Assembly (NCBI RefSeq): GCF_002940005.1 | Contig: NZ_MDEF01000016.1 | Length of the DNA: 64,000 bases | Direction: 5' to 3' (one strand) | Source: Xanthomonas hortorum | GTDB lineage: Bacteria > Pseudomonadota > Gammaproteobacteria > Xanthomonadales > Xanthomonadaceae | In this document: positions 35,954-43,804 of the stretch, piece by piece | Numbering within the stretch: the first letter of the stretch is position 1 | How the letters are laid out: the number at the start of each line of letters is the position of its first letter | Made by a program: the position numbers and the translations under genes | The notes under the pieces: model-generated | What the model saw: the letters and a program-made list of their open reading frames with translations, nothing else | Told to the model about the DNA's origin: nothing | Databases searched by the model: none

Positions 35954-36687
35954 AGACCCGTGTGCTTTCCGTTTCGCTCGCCGCCGCGCTGTCGGTGTCG
36001 CTGCTGGCCGTGCAGCCCGCATCGGCGCTGACGGTGTTCGACCCGTCCAACTTCGTGCAGAACACACTGACCGCCGTTCGCACGCTGGAGCAGATCAACA
36101 ACCAGATCAACCAGCTTCAGAACGAAGCGCAGATGTTGATGAACCAGGCGCGCAACTTGGCGAATCTCGACTTCAACATCGTCAACCGGCTGCGCTCGAC
36201 GCTCGCCACCACCGAACGCCTGATCGCCGAGGCGCAAGGGCTGGCCTACGACGTGCAGAGCATGGATGCCACGTTCTCGCGCCTGTACCCGGAGCAGTAC
36301 GCCGCCACCATCAGCGGCGACCAGATGCTGCGCGATGCGCAGGAACGCTGGAAAAACACGCTGAACGGCCTGCACACCGCGATGCGGATGCAGGCGCAGG
36401 TGTCGCAGAACCTGGCGCAGGACGAAAGCGCGCTGGCCGACCTTGTGAGCCAGAGCCAGTCGGCCACAGGTGCCTTGCAGGCCACGCAGGCGACGAACCA
36501 GCTTCTGGCCTTGCAGGCCAAGCAGTCCATCCAGGCCCAGCAGCTCCAGATCACGCAAGACCGGGCGGCCTCGCTGGAACTGGCGCGGCAGGCGGCGGCG
36601 ACCGAGCGCGCTCGCGAAGTGCGGCGGCGCTTCCTCGACACCGGCACGCCGTACACGCCGCAGCCCGTCAACTTCTACAACAACTGA
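35950..36687 (+). CDS. trbJ: TrbJ, VirB5-like periplasmic protein
   Basis: This 245-residue protein has a signal peptide ending near PASALT (about residue 25). The rest is alpha-helical and rich in Gln, Asn and Ala (EQINNQINQLQNEAQMLMNQ), like TrbJ/VirB5 minor pilus proteins. It is needed for pilus assembly and contributes to exclusion in IncP plasmids. The ATG at 35950 overlaps the trbE stop; an upstream in-frame extension is a shadow. Confidence 0.88.
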   Translation: MKTRVLSVSLAAALSVSLLAVQPASALTVFDPSNFVQNTLTAVRTLEQINNQINQLQNEAQMLMNQARNLANLDFNIVNRLRSTLATTERLIAEAQGLAYDVQSMDATFSRLYPEQYAATISGDQMLRDAQERWKNTLNGLHTAMRMQAQVSQNLAQDESALADLVSQSQSATGALQATQATNQLLALQAKQSIQAQQLQITQDRAASLELARQAAATERAREVRRRFLDTGTPYTPQPVNFYNN

Positions 36688-36699
36688 CAGGGGGCGGCC

Positions 36700-37026
36700 A
36701 TGCGATGCGTTCCTGTCCTGCTGGCCTTGCTGCTGACCGCGTGCGGCCAGCAGCCGGTCGAAGACCTGGCCGCGACCTTGGCCGCCGATCCCGTGCGGCT
36801 CAAGGCGTTGCGTGCCCAATGCGCGGCCGACCGGCAGGCCGCAGGCGAATACACCTGCCGCGCCGCCGCCGAAGCCTTCCGGCGGCGGTTCTTCGCCGGC
36901 AACACCGGGCCGGACGAATACCGGACGCTGGCCGAACTGCCGCCGATTCCGGCGAGCTTCGACACGCCCACCGACGACTGGCCGGAAGGCGATGCGCCGC
37001 TCGCCGCCCCGGAGGACACGCCATGA
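36700..37026 (+). CDS. trbK: TrbK/EexN-type entry-exclusion lipoprotein
   Basis: This 108-residue lipoprotein has a signal ending LLTAC (Cys15 lipidated). Its core LAADPVRLKALRAQC and TCRAAAEAFRRRF closely matches the EexN at 28801, so the two are paralogues. Its position between trbJ and trbL is that of TrbK in IncP plasmids, which confers entry exclusion. The C-terminal 30 residues are Pro/Asp/Glu-rich and absent from the other copy. It overlaps trbL by ATGA. Confidence 0.82.
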   Translation: MRCVPVLLALLLTACGQQPVEDLAATLAADPVRLKALRAQCAADRQAAGEYTCRAAAEAFRRRFFAGNTGPDEYRTLAELPPIPASFDTPTDDWPEGDAPLAAPEDTP

Positions 37027-38387
37027 ACGACGTGACCATCATCGACCGCTTCCTCGACACGTTCTCGCGCTACATCGACTCGGGTTTCGGGTTGCTGCAA
37101 GGCGAAGTCGCGTTCCTGACGGCCACGCTGATCGTCATCGACATGACCATCGCCGGCCTGTATTGGGCCATGAGCCACGCAACCGGCCAGGGCGAGGACG
37201 TAATCGCCAAGCTACTGCGCAAGGTGCTCTACGTCGGTGCCTTCGCCTACATCATCAACAACTTCAACTGGCTGTCAGGCATCGTGTTCCGGTCGTTCGC
37301 CGGCCTGGGCCTGACGGCCACCGGCTCGACCTTGAGCATGGAGAACTTTCTCCAGCCGGGGCGGCTGGCGAAGACCGGCATCGACGCTGGCGCTCCGATC
37401 CTCGACCAGATTGGGGACATGGCCGGCTTCCCCGAAGTGTTCGTGAATCTCGACCCCATCGTGGTGCTGTTCATCGCTTGGCTGGTGGTGATCCTCTGCT
37501 TCTTCGTGCTGGCGGTGCAGCTTTTTATCACCCTGATCGAGTTCAAGCTGACCACGCTCGCCGGCTTCGTCTTGATTCCGTTCGCACTCTGGAACAAGAC
37601 CTCTTTCCTCGCGGAAAAGGTGCTCGGAAACGTGGTCTCATCGGGCATCAAGGTACTGGTGTTGGCCGTCATCGTTTGCATCGGTTCGGGCCTGTTCGCA
37701 GAGTTTCAGGTTCATCCCGACGAGCCTTCCATCGACCATGCGCTGGTCGTGATGCTCGCCTCGCTCGCGCTGCTGGCGCTGGGCATCTTCGGCCCCGGGA
37801 TCGCCACCGGCCTTGTGTCCGGTGCGCCGCAGCTTGGCGCGGGCGCGATGGCCGGCGCGGCCGTCGGCGCGGTAGGCACCGGCGTTGCCATCGGTGCCGC
37901 CGCGACTGGCGTGGGCGGTGCGGTCATGGCGGGCGCACGCATGGCCCCGGCCACCGCCAAGCTGGCCGGCAGCGGCGCACGCGCTGCCACGTCGGCGGCC
38001 AGCAGCGCCAAGTCGGCATTCCAGGCCGGTTCCGCCGCTGCGGGTGGCGGGGCCAAGGGCGCGGCGGCTGGCCTCGGCAATGTCGCCAAGACCGGCGCAC
38101 AGGCGGCAGGCCACCGCGCTGCATCGGGTGTCTCCGCTGCCGGACAGAAGGTGGCCGATTCCTTCCGCTCTGGCTGGAACGGCGGCGCTGCCGGTTCCGA
38201 CCAGGCCGCCGCAGACGAAGGCGCGGACAGCACTGCCAGCTCGCCGAAGCAAGAACAACCAGCCTGGGCCAAGCGGATGCACCGCCGCCAGCAGATCACC
38301 CATGCCGCGACCACCGCCGCCCACGCGCTGCGCGGTGGCGACGGCGGCGGCTCGGGGCAAGGCCCGAGCCTGCGCCCCGATGAGTGA
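37023..38387 (+). CDS. trbL: TrbL, VirB6-type membrane protein
   Basis: This 454-residue polytopic protein has about six membrane helices in residues 30-290 (for example PIVVLFIAWLVVILCFFVLA). A long Ala/Gly/Ser-rich soluble tail follows (residues about 265-454, with many AAG and GAA repeats). TrbL forms part of the inner-membrane channel through which DNA leaves. The low-complexity tail is typical of the family. Confidence 0.9.
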   Translation: MNDVTIIDRFLDTFSRYIDSGFGLLQGEVAFLTATLIVIDMTIAGLYWAMSHATGQGEDVIAKLLRKVLYVGAFAYIINNFNWLSGIVFRSFAGLGLTATGSTLSMENFLQPGRLAKTGIDAGAPILDQIGDMAGFPEVFVNLDPIVVLFIAWLVVILCFFVLAVQLFITLIEFKLTTLAGFVLIPFALWNKTSFLAEKVLGNVVSSGIKVLVLAVIVCIGSGLFAEFQVHPDEPSIDHALVVMLASLALLALGIFGPGIATGLVSGAPQLGAGAMAGAAVGAVGTGVAIGAAATGVGGAVMAGARMAPATAKLAGSGARAATSAASSAKSAFQAGSAAAGGGAKGAAAGLGNVAKTGAQAAGHRAASGVSAAGQKVADSFRSGWNGGAAGSDQAAADEGADSTASSPKQEQPAWAKRMHRRQQITHAATTAAHALRGGDGGGSGQGPSLRPDE

Positions 38388-38417
38388 CCCGATACCTGAC
38401 CACCAAGGAGAACCCCT

Positions 38418-39122
38418 ATGCGATTCAAGCGACCGCAGGTGCGCTATGCCGACACGCCGCAACCTGCCACCCCTTACCAATCCGCCGCGCAGGTGTGGGA
38501 CGACCGCATCGGTTCGGCCCGCGTCCAGGCCAAGAACTGGCGATTCATGGCCTTTGGCTGCCTCACGCTCGCGCTGCTGATGGCCGGCGGCCTGGTGTGG
38601 CGCTCGGCGCAATCCATCGTCACACCCTATGTCATCGAAGTCGATCAGTCGGGGCAGGTGCGCGCCGTCGGTGAAGCCGCCACGCCGTACCGGCCCGCCG
38701 ATGCGCAAATCGCGCACCACTTGGCGCGCTTCGTGACGCTGGTGCGCTCGCTGTCCATCGACCCCATCGTGGTGCGGCAGAACTGGCTGGATGCCTACGA
38801 CTACGCCACCGACAAGGGCGCGGCGGTGCTCAACGACTACGCCAGCAAGAACGACCCATTCGCCCGCATCGGCAAGGAGTCGGTGACGGTGCAGATCACC
38901 AGCGTGACCCGCGCCAGCGACACGTCTTTCAACGTGCGCTGGACGGAACAGCGGTTCATCAACGGTGCGCCCGCTGGCACCGAACGCTGGAACGCCGTGC
39001 TTTCCACTGTCCTGCAAACCCCGCGCACCGAACAGCGTCTGCGCAAGAACCCGCTGGGTATCTACGTCAATGGCCTGTCGTGGAGCCGCGAACTGGATTC
39101 TTCCGAAGGAGCCAAGCCATGA
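38418..39122 (+). CDS. trbF: TrbF, VirB8-type channel protein
   Basis: This 234-residue bitopic protein has one membrane segment (about residues 43-63, FMAFGCLTLALLMAGGLVW) and a periplasmic VirB8 domain that includes FNVRWTEQRFINGAPAGTERW. VirB8 proteins bridge the inner-membrane ATPases and the outer-membrane core. The ATG follows an AAGGAGA site, 30 bases after trbL. It overlaps trbG by ATGA. Confidence 0.92.
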   Translation: MRFKRPQVRYADTPQPATPYQSAAQVWDDRIGSARVQAKNWRFMAFGCLTLALLMAGGLVWRSAQSIVTPYVIEVDQSGQVRAVGEAATPYRPADAQIAHHLARFVTLVRSLSIDPIVVRQNWLDAYDYATDKGAAVLNDYASKNDPFARIGKESVTVQITSVTRASDTSFNVRWTEQRFINGAPAGTERWNAVLSTVLQTPRTEQRLRKNPLGIYVNGLSWSRELDSSEGAKP

Positions 39123-40111
39123 ATGCACTTTTCCGTAAATCCGTTTTGCCGTTGATCGTGCTGGCCCTTGCGGGCTGCGCCTCGCAGGGCAAGCCGCCGC
39201 CGTCTATTTCGCTCGACGAGCCGGTTAAGGCGCAGGCGCTGCCGGAGCCGCCCGCGCCGGTGGAAGTCGTTGCCGTGCCCGAGCCGCTGGCACTCCTGGC
39301 ACAGTTGAAGCCGCTGCCTGAAGTGGACACGTCCCCGGCCGCGCCGGAGCCGGCCGACGAGAAGGTGCGCGTGTCCCGCGCCAATGCCGAGGCGCGCATC
39401 GCGCCGACCCGCGAGGGCTACGTCAATGCGATTCAGGTGTGGCCCTTCACCGATGGCGCGCTCTATCAGGTCTATGCCGCGCCGGGGCGCGTGACCGTGG
39501 TTTCGCTCCAGCCCGGCGAGGAACTTGTCACTGTCGCGGCCGGCGATACCGTGCGCTGGATCGTCGGCGATACATCCAGCGGCAGCGGCGATGCGCTGCG
39601 CGTCAATGTGCTGGTGAAGCCGATCCGGTCGAGCCTCAAAACCAATCTTGTCATCACCACCAGCCGCCGGACGTACCTGCTGGAGCTGACCTCGACGGAT
39701 AAGGCATGGATGGCTTCGGTGTCCTGGGACTACCCGAAAGACCGGATGCTGGCCTTGCAGCGCCAGTCGCAGGCGGCCAGCGCCGCCGCGCCAGTCGATA
39801 CCGGGTTGTCGCTGGAGAAGATCCGCTTCCGCTACGCGGTCAGCGGCAGCAATCCGCCGTGGAAGCCGCTGCGCGCCTTCGATGACGGCGAGAAGGTCTA
39901 TATCCAATTCCCGCCTGGTATCGCGCAAGGCGAGCTGCCGCCGCTGTTCATCATCGGCGCGCAGGGCGACGGGCAACTGGTGAACTACCGTTTTCGCTCG
40001 CCGTACTACATCGTTGATCGGTTGTTTGGTGCGGCCGAACTGCGCCTGGGCGGTGATGGTGGCGACGCGGTGCGAATCGAACGCACCGATGGCGTTGCGC
40101 GGAGGAACTGA
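39119..40111 (+). CDS. trbG: TrbG, VirB9-type outer-membrane core protein
   Basis: This 330-residue protein has a lipoprotein-like signal ending LALAGC (Cys20) and then a Pro/Glu-rich linker. The C-terminal VirB9 domain includes VQWPFTDG-like and YAVSGSNPPWKPLRAFDDG segments. Together with TrbI it forms the outer-membrane ring of the secretion channel. The lipid Cys is notable because in other systems the VirB7 partner provides it, and no VirB7 gene is visible. It starts at the ATGA overlap with trbF. Confidence 0.9.
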   Translation: MNALFRKSVLPLIVLALAGCASQGKPPPSISLDEPVKAQALPEPPAPVEVVAVPEPLALLAQLKPLPEVDTSPAAPEPADEKVRVSRANAEARIAPTREGYVNAIQVWPFTDGALYQVYAAPGRVTVVSLQPGEELVTVAAGDTVRWIVGDTSSGSGDALRVNVLVKPIRSSLKTNLVITTSRRTYLLELTSTDKAWMASVSWDYPKDRMLALQRQSQAASAAAPVDTGLSLEKIRFRYAVSGSNPPWKPLRAFDDGEKVYIQFPPGIAQGELPPLFIIGAQGDGQLVNYRFRSPYYIVDRLFGAAELRLGGDGGDAVRIERTDGVARRN

Positions 40112-40113
40112 CC

Positions 40114-41382
40114 ATGAGCCAGGATGACACTCCCGACCTCGCCACGCCGCAGGCGGGCAAGGTATCGCCCGAGGCGGTGGCGCTGCGCGCGCAACCGCGC
40201 CCGGTCACGCGCCTGAACCGGCGCACGCTGGCCATCCTCGCTGGCGGCCTGTCGGTCGCCGTGCTCGGCGCGCTGATGTGGTCGCTGCAACCGCAGCGGC
40301 GCGGGGCCAACGAGCAGAACGAGCTTTACAACGTGGATCGCGTCTCGAAGTCCGAAGGGCTGGACGGACTGCCGGCCGACTACTCGAAGCTGCCGCCGAA
40401 GGTGCCTGAGCTAGGGCCGCCGCTGCCTGGCGATCTTGGCCCGGCCATCGTGAAGTCGCAGCAGCCGGTGACGGCCGCCTACGCGGCCCCCGGCCACGAC
40501 CCGAACGACGCGCTGCGCAAGGAAGCCGAAACGGCGGCGGCATCGTCGGTGTTCTTCCGCTCGGGTTCGCAGCAGGCCGCGCCGGTCGCGCAGACGCAGG
40601 TGGCCGCTGCGCCGGGCTTCGCCGCCAATGCGGCCTTCGACCCGCTGGCGGCCGGGCCTGCCTCGACGGCGGCCCAGCCTGCCGACCCGACCGCCGTACA
40701 GAATCGGCAAGACCAGAAGGAGGCTTTCCAGAAAGCCGGAACCACGGAAACCCGTAATTCCGGCAACCTGACCCTGCCGGCTTCGCCGTATCAGGTCATG
40801 GCCGGAACCGTGGTCGCAGGTGCCTTGGTGACAGGCATCAAGTCCGATCTGCCGGGCGACGTGATCGCCACGGTGACGGAGCCGGTCTATGACACGGCCA
40901 CGGGCAAGTTCCTGCTGATCCCGCAGGGGTCGCGCATCCTCGGGCGCTACAACAGCCAGGTCAGCTACGGGCAGAGCCGCGTGCAGGTGGTATGGAACCG
41001 GATCATCTTGCCCGACACGTCTTCGCTCGCGCTCGACAACCTGGTCGGCACCGACCCGGCCGGCTATGCCGGGCTGGAAGATGATGTGGATTGGCATTGG
41101 GATCGCATCTTTGCCGGCGCGGCGCTGACCACGCTGCTGGGCATCGGTGCCGAGCTGGCCGCGCCGGAGAACCGCCAGGACGGTGATCGCGTCATCATCG
41201 CCGGCCGCGACAGCGCCCAAGACAGCATCAATCAGGTCGGCCAAGAGATGACCCGGCGCAACATGAACATCCAGCCGACGCTGACCGAACAGCCGGGCCT
41301 GCCGGTTCGCATCATCGTCAACCGCGATCTGGTGCTGCGGCCGTACCAGCCGCTTTTCTTCAACAGGGGGACTTCACGATGA
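40114..41382 (+). CDS. trbI: TrbI, VirB10-type channel protein
   Basis: This 422-residue protein has a cytoplasmic N-terminus, one membrane helix (about residues 37-53), a Pro/Ala-rich periplasmic linker and a C-terminal VirB10 beta-barrel domain (VMAGTVVAGALVTGIKSDLP, IPQGSRILGRYNSQVSYGQ). It spans both membranes and gates the channel. It starts 2 bases after trbG and overlaps the DUF2274 gene by ATGA. Confidence 0.92.
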   Translation: MSQDDTPDLATPQAGKVSPEAVALRAQPRPVTRLNRRTLAILAGGLSVAVLGALMWSLQPQRRGANEQNELYNVDRVSKSEGLDGLPADYSKLPPKVPELGPPLPGDLGPAIVKSQQPVTAAYAAPGHDPNDALRKEAETAAASSVFFRSGSQQAAPVAQTQVAAAPGFAANAAFDPLAAGPASTAAQPADPTAVQNRQDQKEAFQKAGTTETRNSGNLTLPASPYQVMAGTVVAGALVTGIKSDLPGDVIATVTEPVYDTATGKFLLIPQGSRILGRYNSQVSYGQSRVQVVWNRIILPDTSSLALDNLVGTDPAGYAGLEDDVDWHWDRIFAGAALTTLLGIGAELAAPENRQDGDRVIIAGRDSAQDSINQVGQEMTRRNMNIQPTLTEQPGLPVRIIVNRDLVLRPYQPLFFNRGTSR

Positions 41383-41621
41383 CGACGCGCAAGCTGCGGC
41401 TGGGGCCGCTGCCGAAAACGGAATCCACGAAGCTGACCTTTGCCTGCCCGGCCGGCCTGAAAGACGAACTCGACCGCTATGCCGCGCTCCATGCGCAGAC
41501 CTATGGCGAAGCGGTCGATGCGGCGACGCTGATCCCGCACATGCTGGAAGCCTTCATAGCGGGGGATCGGGGATTCAGGAAGGGAGGCGCGGGCAAGGCC
41601 GCGCCGCCGAAGCCAAGCTGA
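41379..41621 (+). CDS. DUF2274 domain protein
   Basis: This 80-residue protein matches DUF2274 (LRLGPLPKTESTKLTFACPAG), which usually closes the trb operon in Tn4371-family ICEs. The N-terminal strand and following helices look ribbon-helix-helix-like, so a DNA-binding role is possible. No experimental function is known to me. It is the last recognisable ICE gene before the right end. Confidence 0.8.
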   Translation: MTTRKLRLGPLPKTESTKLTFACPAGLKDELDRYAALHAQTYGEAVDAATLIPHMLEAFIAGDRGFRKGGAGKAAPPKPS

Positions 41622-41944
41622 TGATGCCGGTTTCCCGTGGTATCCATCCCTCGAACGCGCAACCCAAGGCTGCGCGTTCTTCGTTCTGGAGGGCTGCGGC
41701 GTTGTGGTCTATGATGGCGAAACGCGGCCGCCGTCTGCTGGCAATCGTCCCCGATGCAGCACGCTCCGGCTTTCTACCGCGACGCTCTTATGTGGCTCCT
41801 AGCCCGCAACGCCGCAGTTCTGCAAAGCGGCCCAGAGTAGAGCTAAACCCGCGTCCCATATAGACTTCCAGCCATCAGGCTGTTTTCACTAATTGCTTGA
41901 CACCGGCCCTTTTTTGTTTGAACGCCTGGATCAGCGCGTTTGGA
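41622..41944. other. ICE right terminal region with structured segment
   Basis: No convincing gene lies in these 323 bases. A 9-bp perfect hairpin GAACGCGCA/TGCGCGTTC (41653-41661 and 41671-41679) is followed by a pyrimidine-rich run. A short open frame (ATG about 41754) ending near 41840 reads MWLLARNAAVLQSGPE, which recalls peptides from P4-type ash/C4 leader regions. The ICE end should fall here, perhaps near the T-rich CCCTTTTTTGTTTG at 41907-41920. A 10-bp direct repeat TGGATCAGCG (41927-41936 and 41941-41950) overlaps the end of the chromosomal gene. Confidence 0.4.
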
Positions 41945-43282
41945 TCAGCGTGCCTTCGGAGTCACGCGCCAGATCACATTGCCCACATCGTCGGCCACCA
42001 GCAGCGCGCCGCTATTGTCGGGCGCCACACCGACCGGACGGCCCTGTGCATTGCCTTCGGCATCCAGAAAACCGTCCAGTACGGTGATCGGCGTGCCGCT
42101 GGGCTTGCCGTCCACGAACGGCACGAACAGCACCTTGTAGCCGCTGGGCGGATCGCGATTCCATGAGCCATGCTGGCCAATGAAAGCGCCCTGGCGGAAG
42201 CGCTCGGGGAGCAACGTACCGCTGGCAAAGCTCAGACCGAGCGAGGCGGTATGCGGCCCGAGTGCGTAATCGGGCTTGATCGCCTTGGCCACCAGTTCGG
42301 CATTCTGCGGCTTGACCCGCTCGTCCACGTGCTGGCCGTAATAGCTGTAAGGCCAGCCGTAAAAGCCGCCATCGCGCACCGAGGTCAGATAATCGGGTAC
42401 CAGATCGCTGCCGATTTCATCGCGCTCGTTCACCACCACCCACAGCGATTTGCTCTGCGGCTCCCACGCGGTGCCGACCGGATTGCGTAGCCCGCTGGCG
42501 AACACGCGGCTACTGCCGGTGGCCGGGTCGATCTCCAGAATCGCCGCGCGGTTGAGCTCGGCTTCCATGCCGTTTTCGGCCACATTGCTATTGGAGCCCA
42601 CGCCTACATACAACTTGCTGCCATCGGCGCTGGCCAGCAGCGACTTGGTCCAATGATGATTCAGGCCGCCAGGAAGATTGGCCACGAAGGTCGGCTTGGC
42701 GGTGATATGCGTATCGCCGGCCTTGTACGGAAAGCTCACCAGCGCATCCGCATTGGCGACATAGAACCGATCGCCGACCAAGGCCATGCCGAACGGCGAA
42801 AACAGGCCGCTGACAAATTGCGTGCGCACCTCGGCCACACCGTCGCCATCAACATCGCGTAGCAGCGTGATGCGATTGGCGCTGGGCACCACGGCGCCGG
42901 CCTTGCTCATCATCGCGCCCTGCACTTTCTTGCGGATCCCGCCACCGCCTTCGGCATCGTCCGGCTTGGGCGGCTCTGCAGTTTCGGCCACCAGTACATC
43001 GCCGTTCGGCAGCACATAAACCCAACGTGGGTGGTCGAGATCGCGCGCGAACGCGGCGACCTGCAGATCGTCGGCAGCGATCGGCTTGGCGTTCTCGGTC
43101 CAGCGTTTGACCGGCGCCACCTTGACGGTGGGGATCAGGCGTTTGACCGGCTCGGGCAATTGCGGGTTGGGTCCGGTTCCCTGTTCGATGGCAAGCGTGG
43201 CGGTATCGCCGCAGGCGGCGAGAACGGCGACAGTCAGTAACGACAGCGGCCAACGAGCGAGCTTCAACGAGGGTGCATTCAT
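41945..43282 (-). CDS. Sorbosone dehydrogenase-like PQQ lipoprotein
   Basis: This 445-residue protein has a lipoprotein signal ending LAAC (Cys24) and a six-bladed propeller of the glucose/sorbosone dehydrogenase family. Recognisable are PRWVYVLPNGDVLVAET, GGLNHHWTKSLLAS and GSWNRDPPSGYKV. Members use PQQ to oxidise sugars or aldehydes in the periplasm. The C-terminus ends next to the ICE boundary, so the element inserted just downstream of this gene without obvious damage. Confidence 0.82.
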   Translation of the reverse strand: MNAPSLKLARWPLSLLTVAVLAACGDTATLAIEQGTGPNPQLPEPVKRLIPTVKVAPVKRWTENAKPIAADDLQVAAFARDLDHPRWVYVLPNGDVLVAETAEPPKPDDAEGGGGIRKKVQGAMMSKAGAVVPSANRITLLRDVDGDGVAEVRTQFVSGLFSPFGMALVGDRFYVANADALVSFPYKAGDTHITAKPTFVANLPGGLNHHWTKSLLASADGSKLYVGVGSNSNVAENGMEAELNRAAILEIDPATGSSRVFASGLRNPVGTAWEPQSKSLWVVVNERDEIGSDLVPDYLTSVRDGGFYGWPYSYYGQHVDERVKPQNAELVAKAIKPDYALGPHTASLGLSFASGTLLPERFRQGAFIGQHGSWNRDPPSGYKVLFVPFVDGKPSGTPITVLDGFLDAEGNAQGRPVGVAPDNSGALLVADDVGNVIWRVTPKAR

Positions 43283-43370
43283 TGGGGGGCAATCCTGAAC
43301 AGTTGCGACAATCGGCCATCATGCCGTCAACACCACGTTGAGAAGTAAACACATCGTCAATGCAGGCGTG

Positions 43371-43679
43371 TCAGGGCGTAGGTTGCGGAGCGGCGCCCAC
43401 TGGCAGCGGGTGCACTGCCACGATGCGATCCATCCAGATCCATTGCGGTTCCTGCGCTGCATCCAGATGATCCAGACGCAATTGGCCGTTGATGCCTTCG
43501 CGCTGCTGAGAATCGAGATAGGTCTGGATGGTGGGGCGTACGGCAACCGTGCCGCTGATGGTGCTGCCATCGTCCAGTTCGATCTGTACACGCTCCTGAC
43601 CACCGAGCAGCGACACCCAGTGTTCGAGCGTTGCGATCTGTACCTGTTCCGAATAAACGTGCGGGGCGTATTTGGACAT
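43371..43679 (-). CDS. DUF3247 family protein
   Basis: This 102-residue protein resembles DUF3247, a small family found mainly in Xanthomonadaceae (HWVSLLGGQERVQIELDDG, MDRIVAVHPLP). The core is an SH3/Sm-like beta pattern. The function is unknown. It stands alone, with about 90 bases to the next gene on the left and about 125 to the kinase gene. Confidence 0.72.
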   Translation of the reverse strand: MSKYAPHVYSEQVQIATLEHWVSLLGGQERVQIELDDGSTISGTVAVRPTIQTYLDSQQREGINGQLRLDHLDAAQEPQWIWMDRIVAVHPLPVGAAPQPTP

Positions 43680-43804
43680 CGCGGCATCTCCGAAGAAGAA
43701 GTTGCCACGCTAGGCCACTGGCTGTGAAAGACGCACAAAACAGCGTCTTGCTTATGCAATCGCCTGGCTACGCATGATCGCGCGAGGTGGATGCCGCGCG
43801 TGGG

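Noticed and set aside
41621..41863. 80-codon open frame after DUF2274
   Set aside because: It starts by TGATG coupling, but the product is a basic low-similarity peptide and a hairpin lies inside it; I treat the region as non-coding or RNA.
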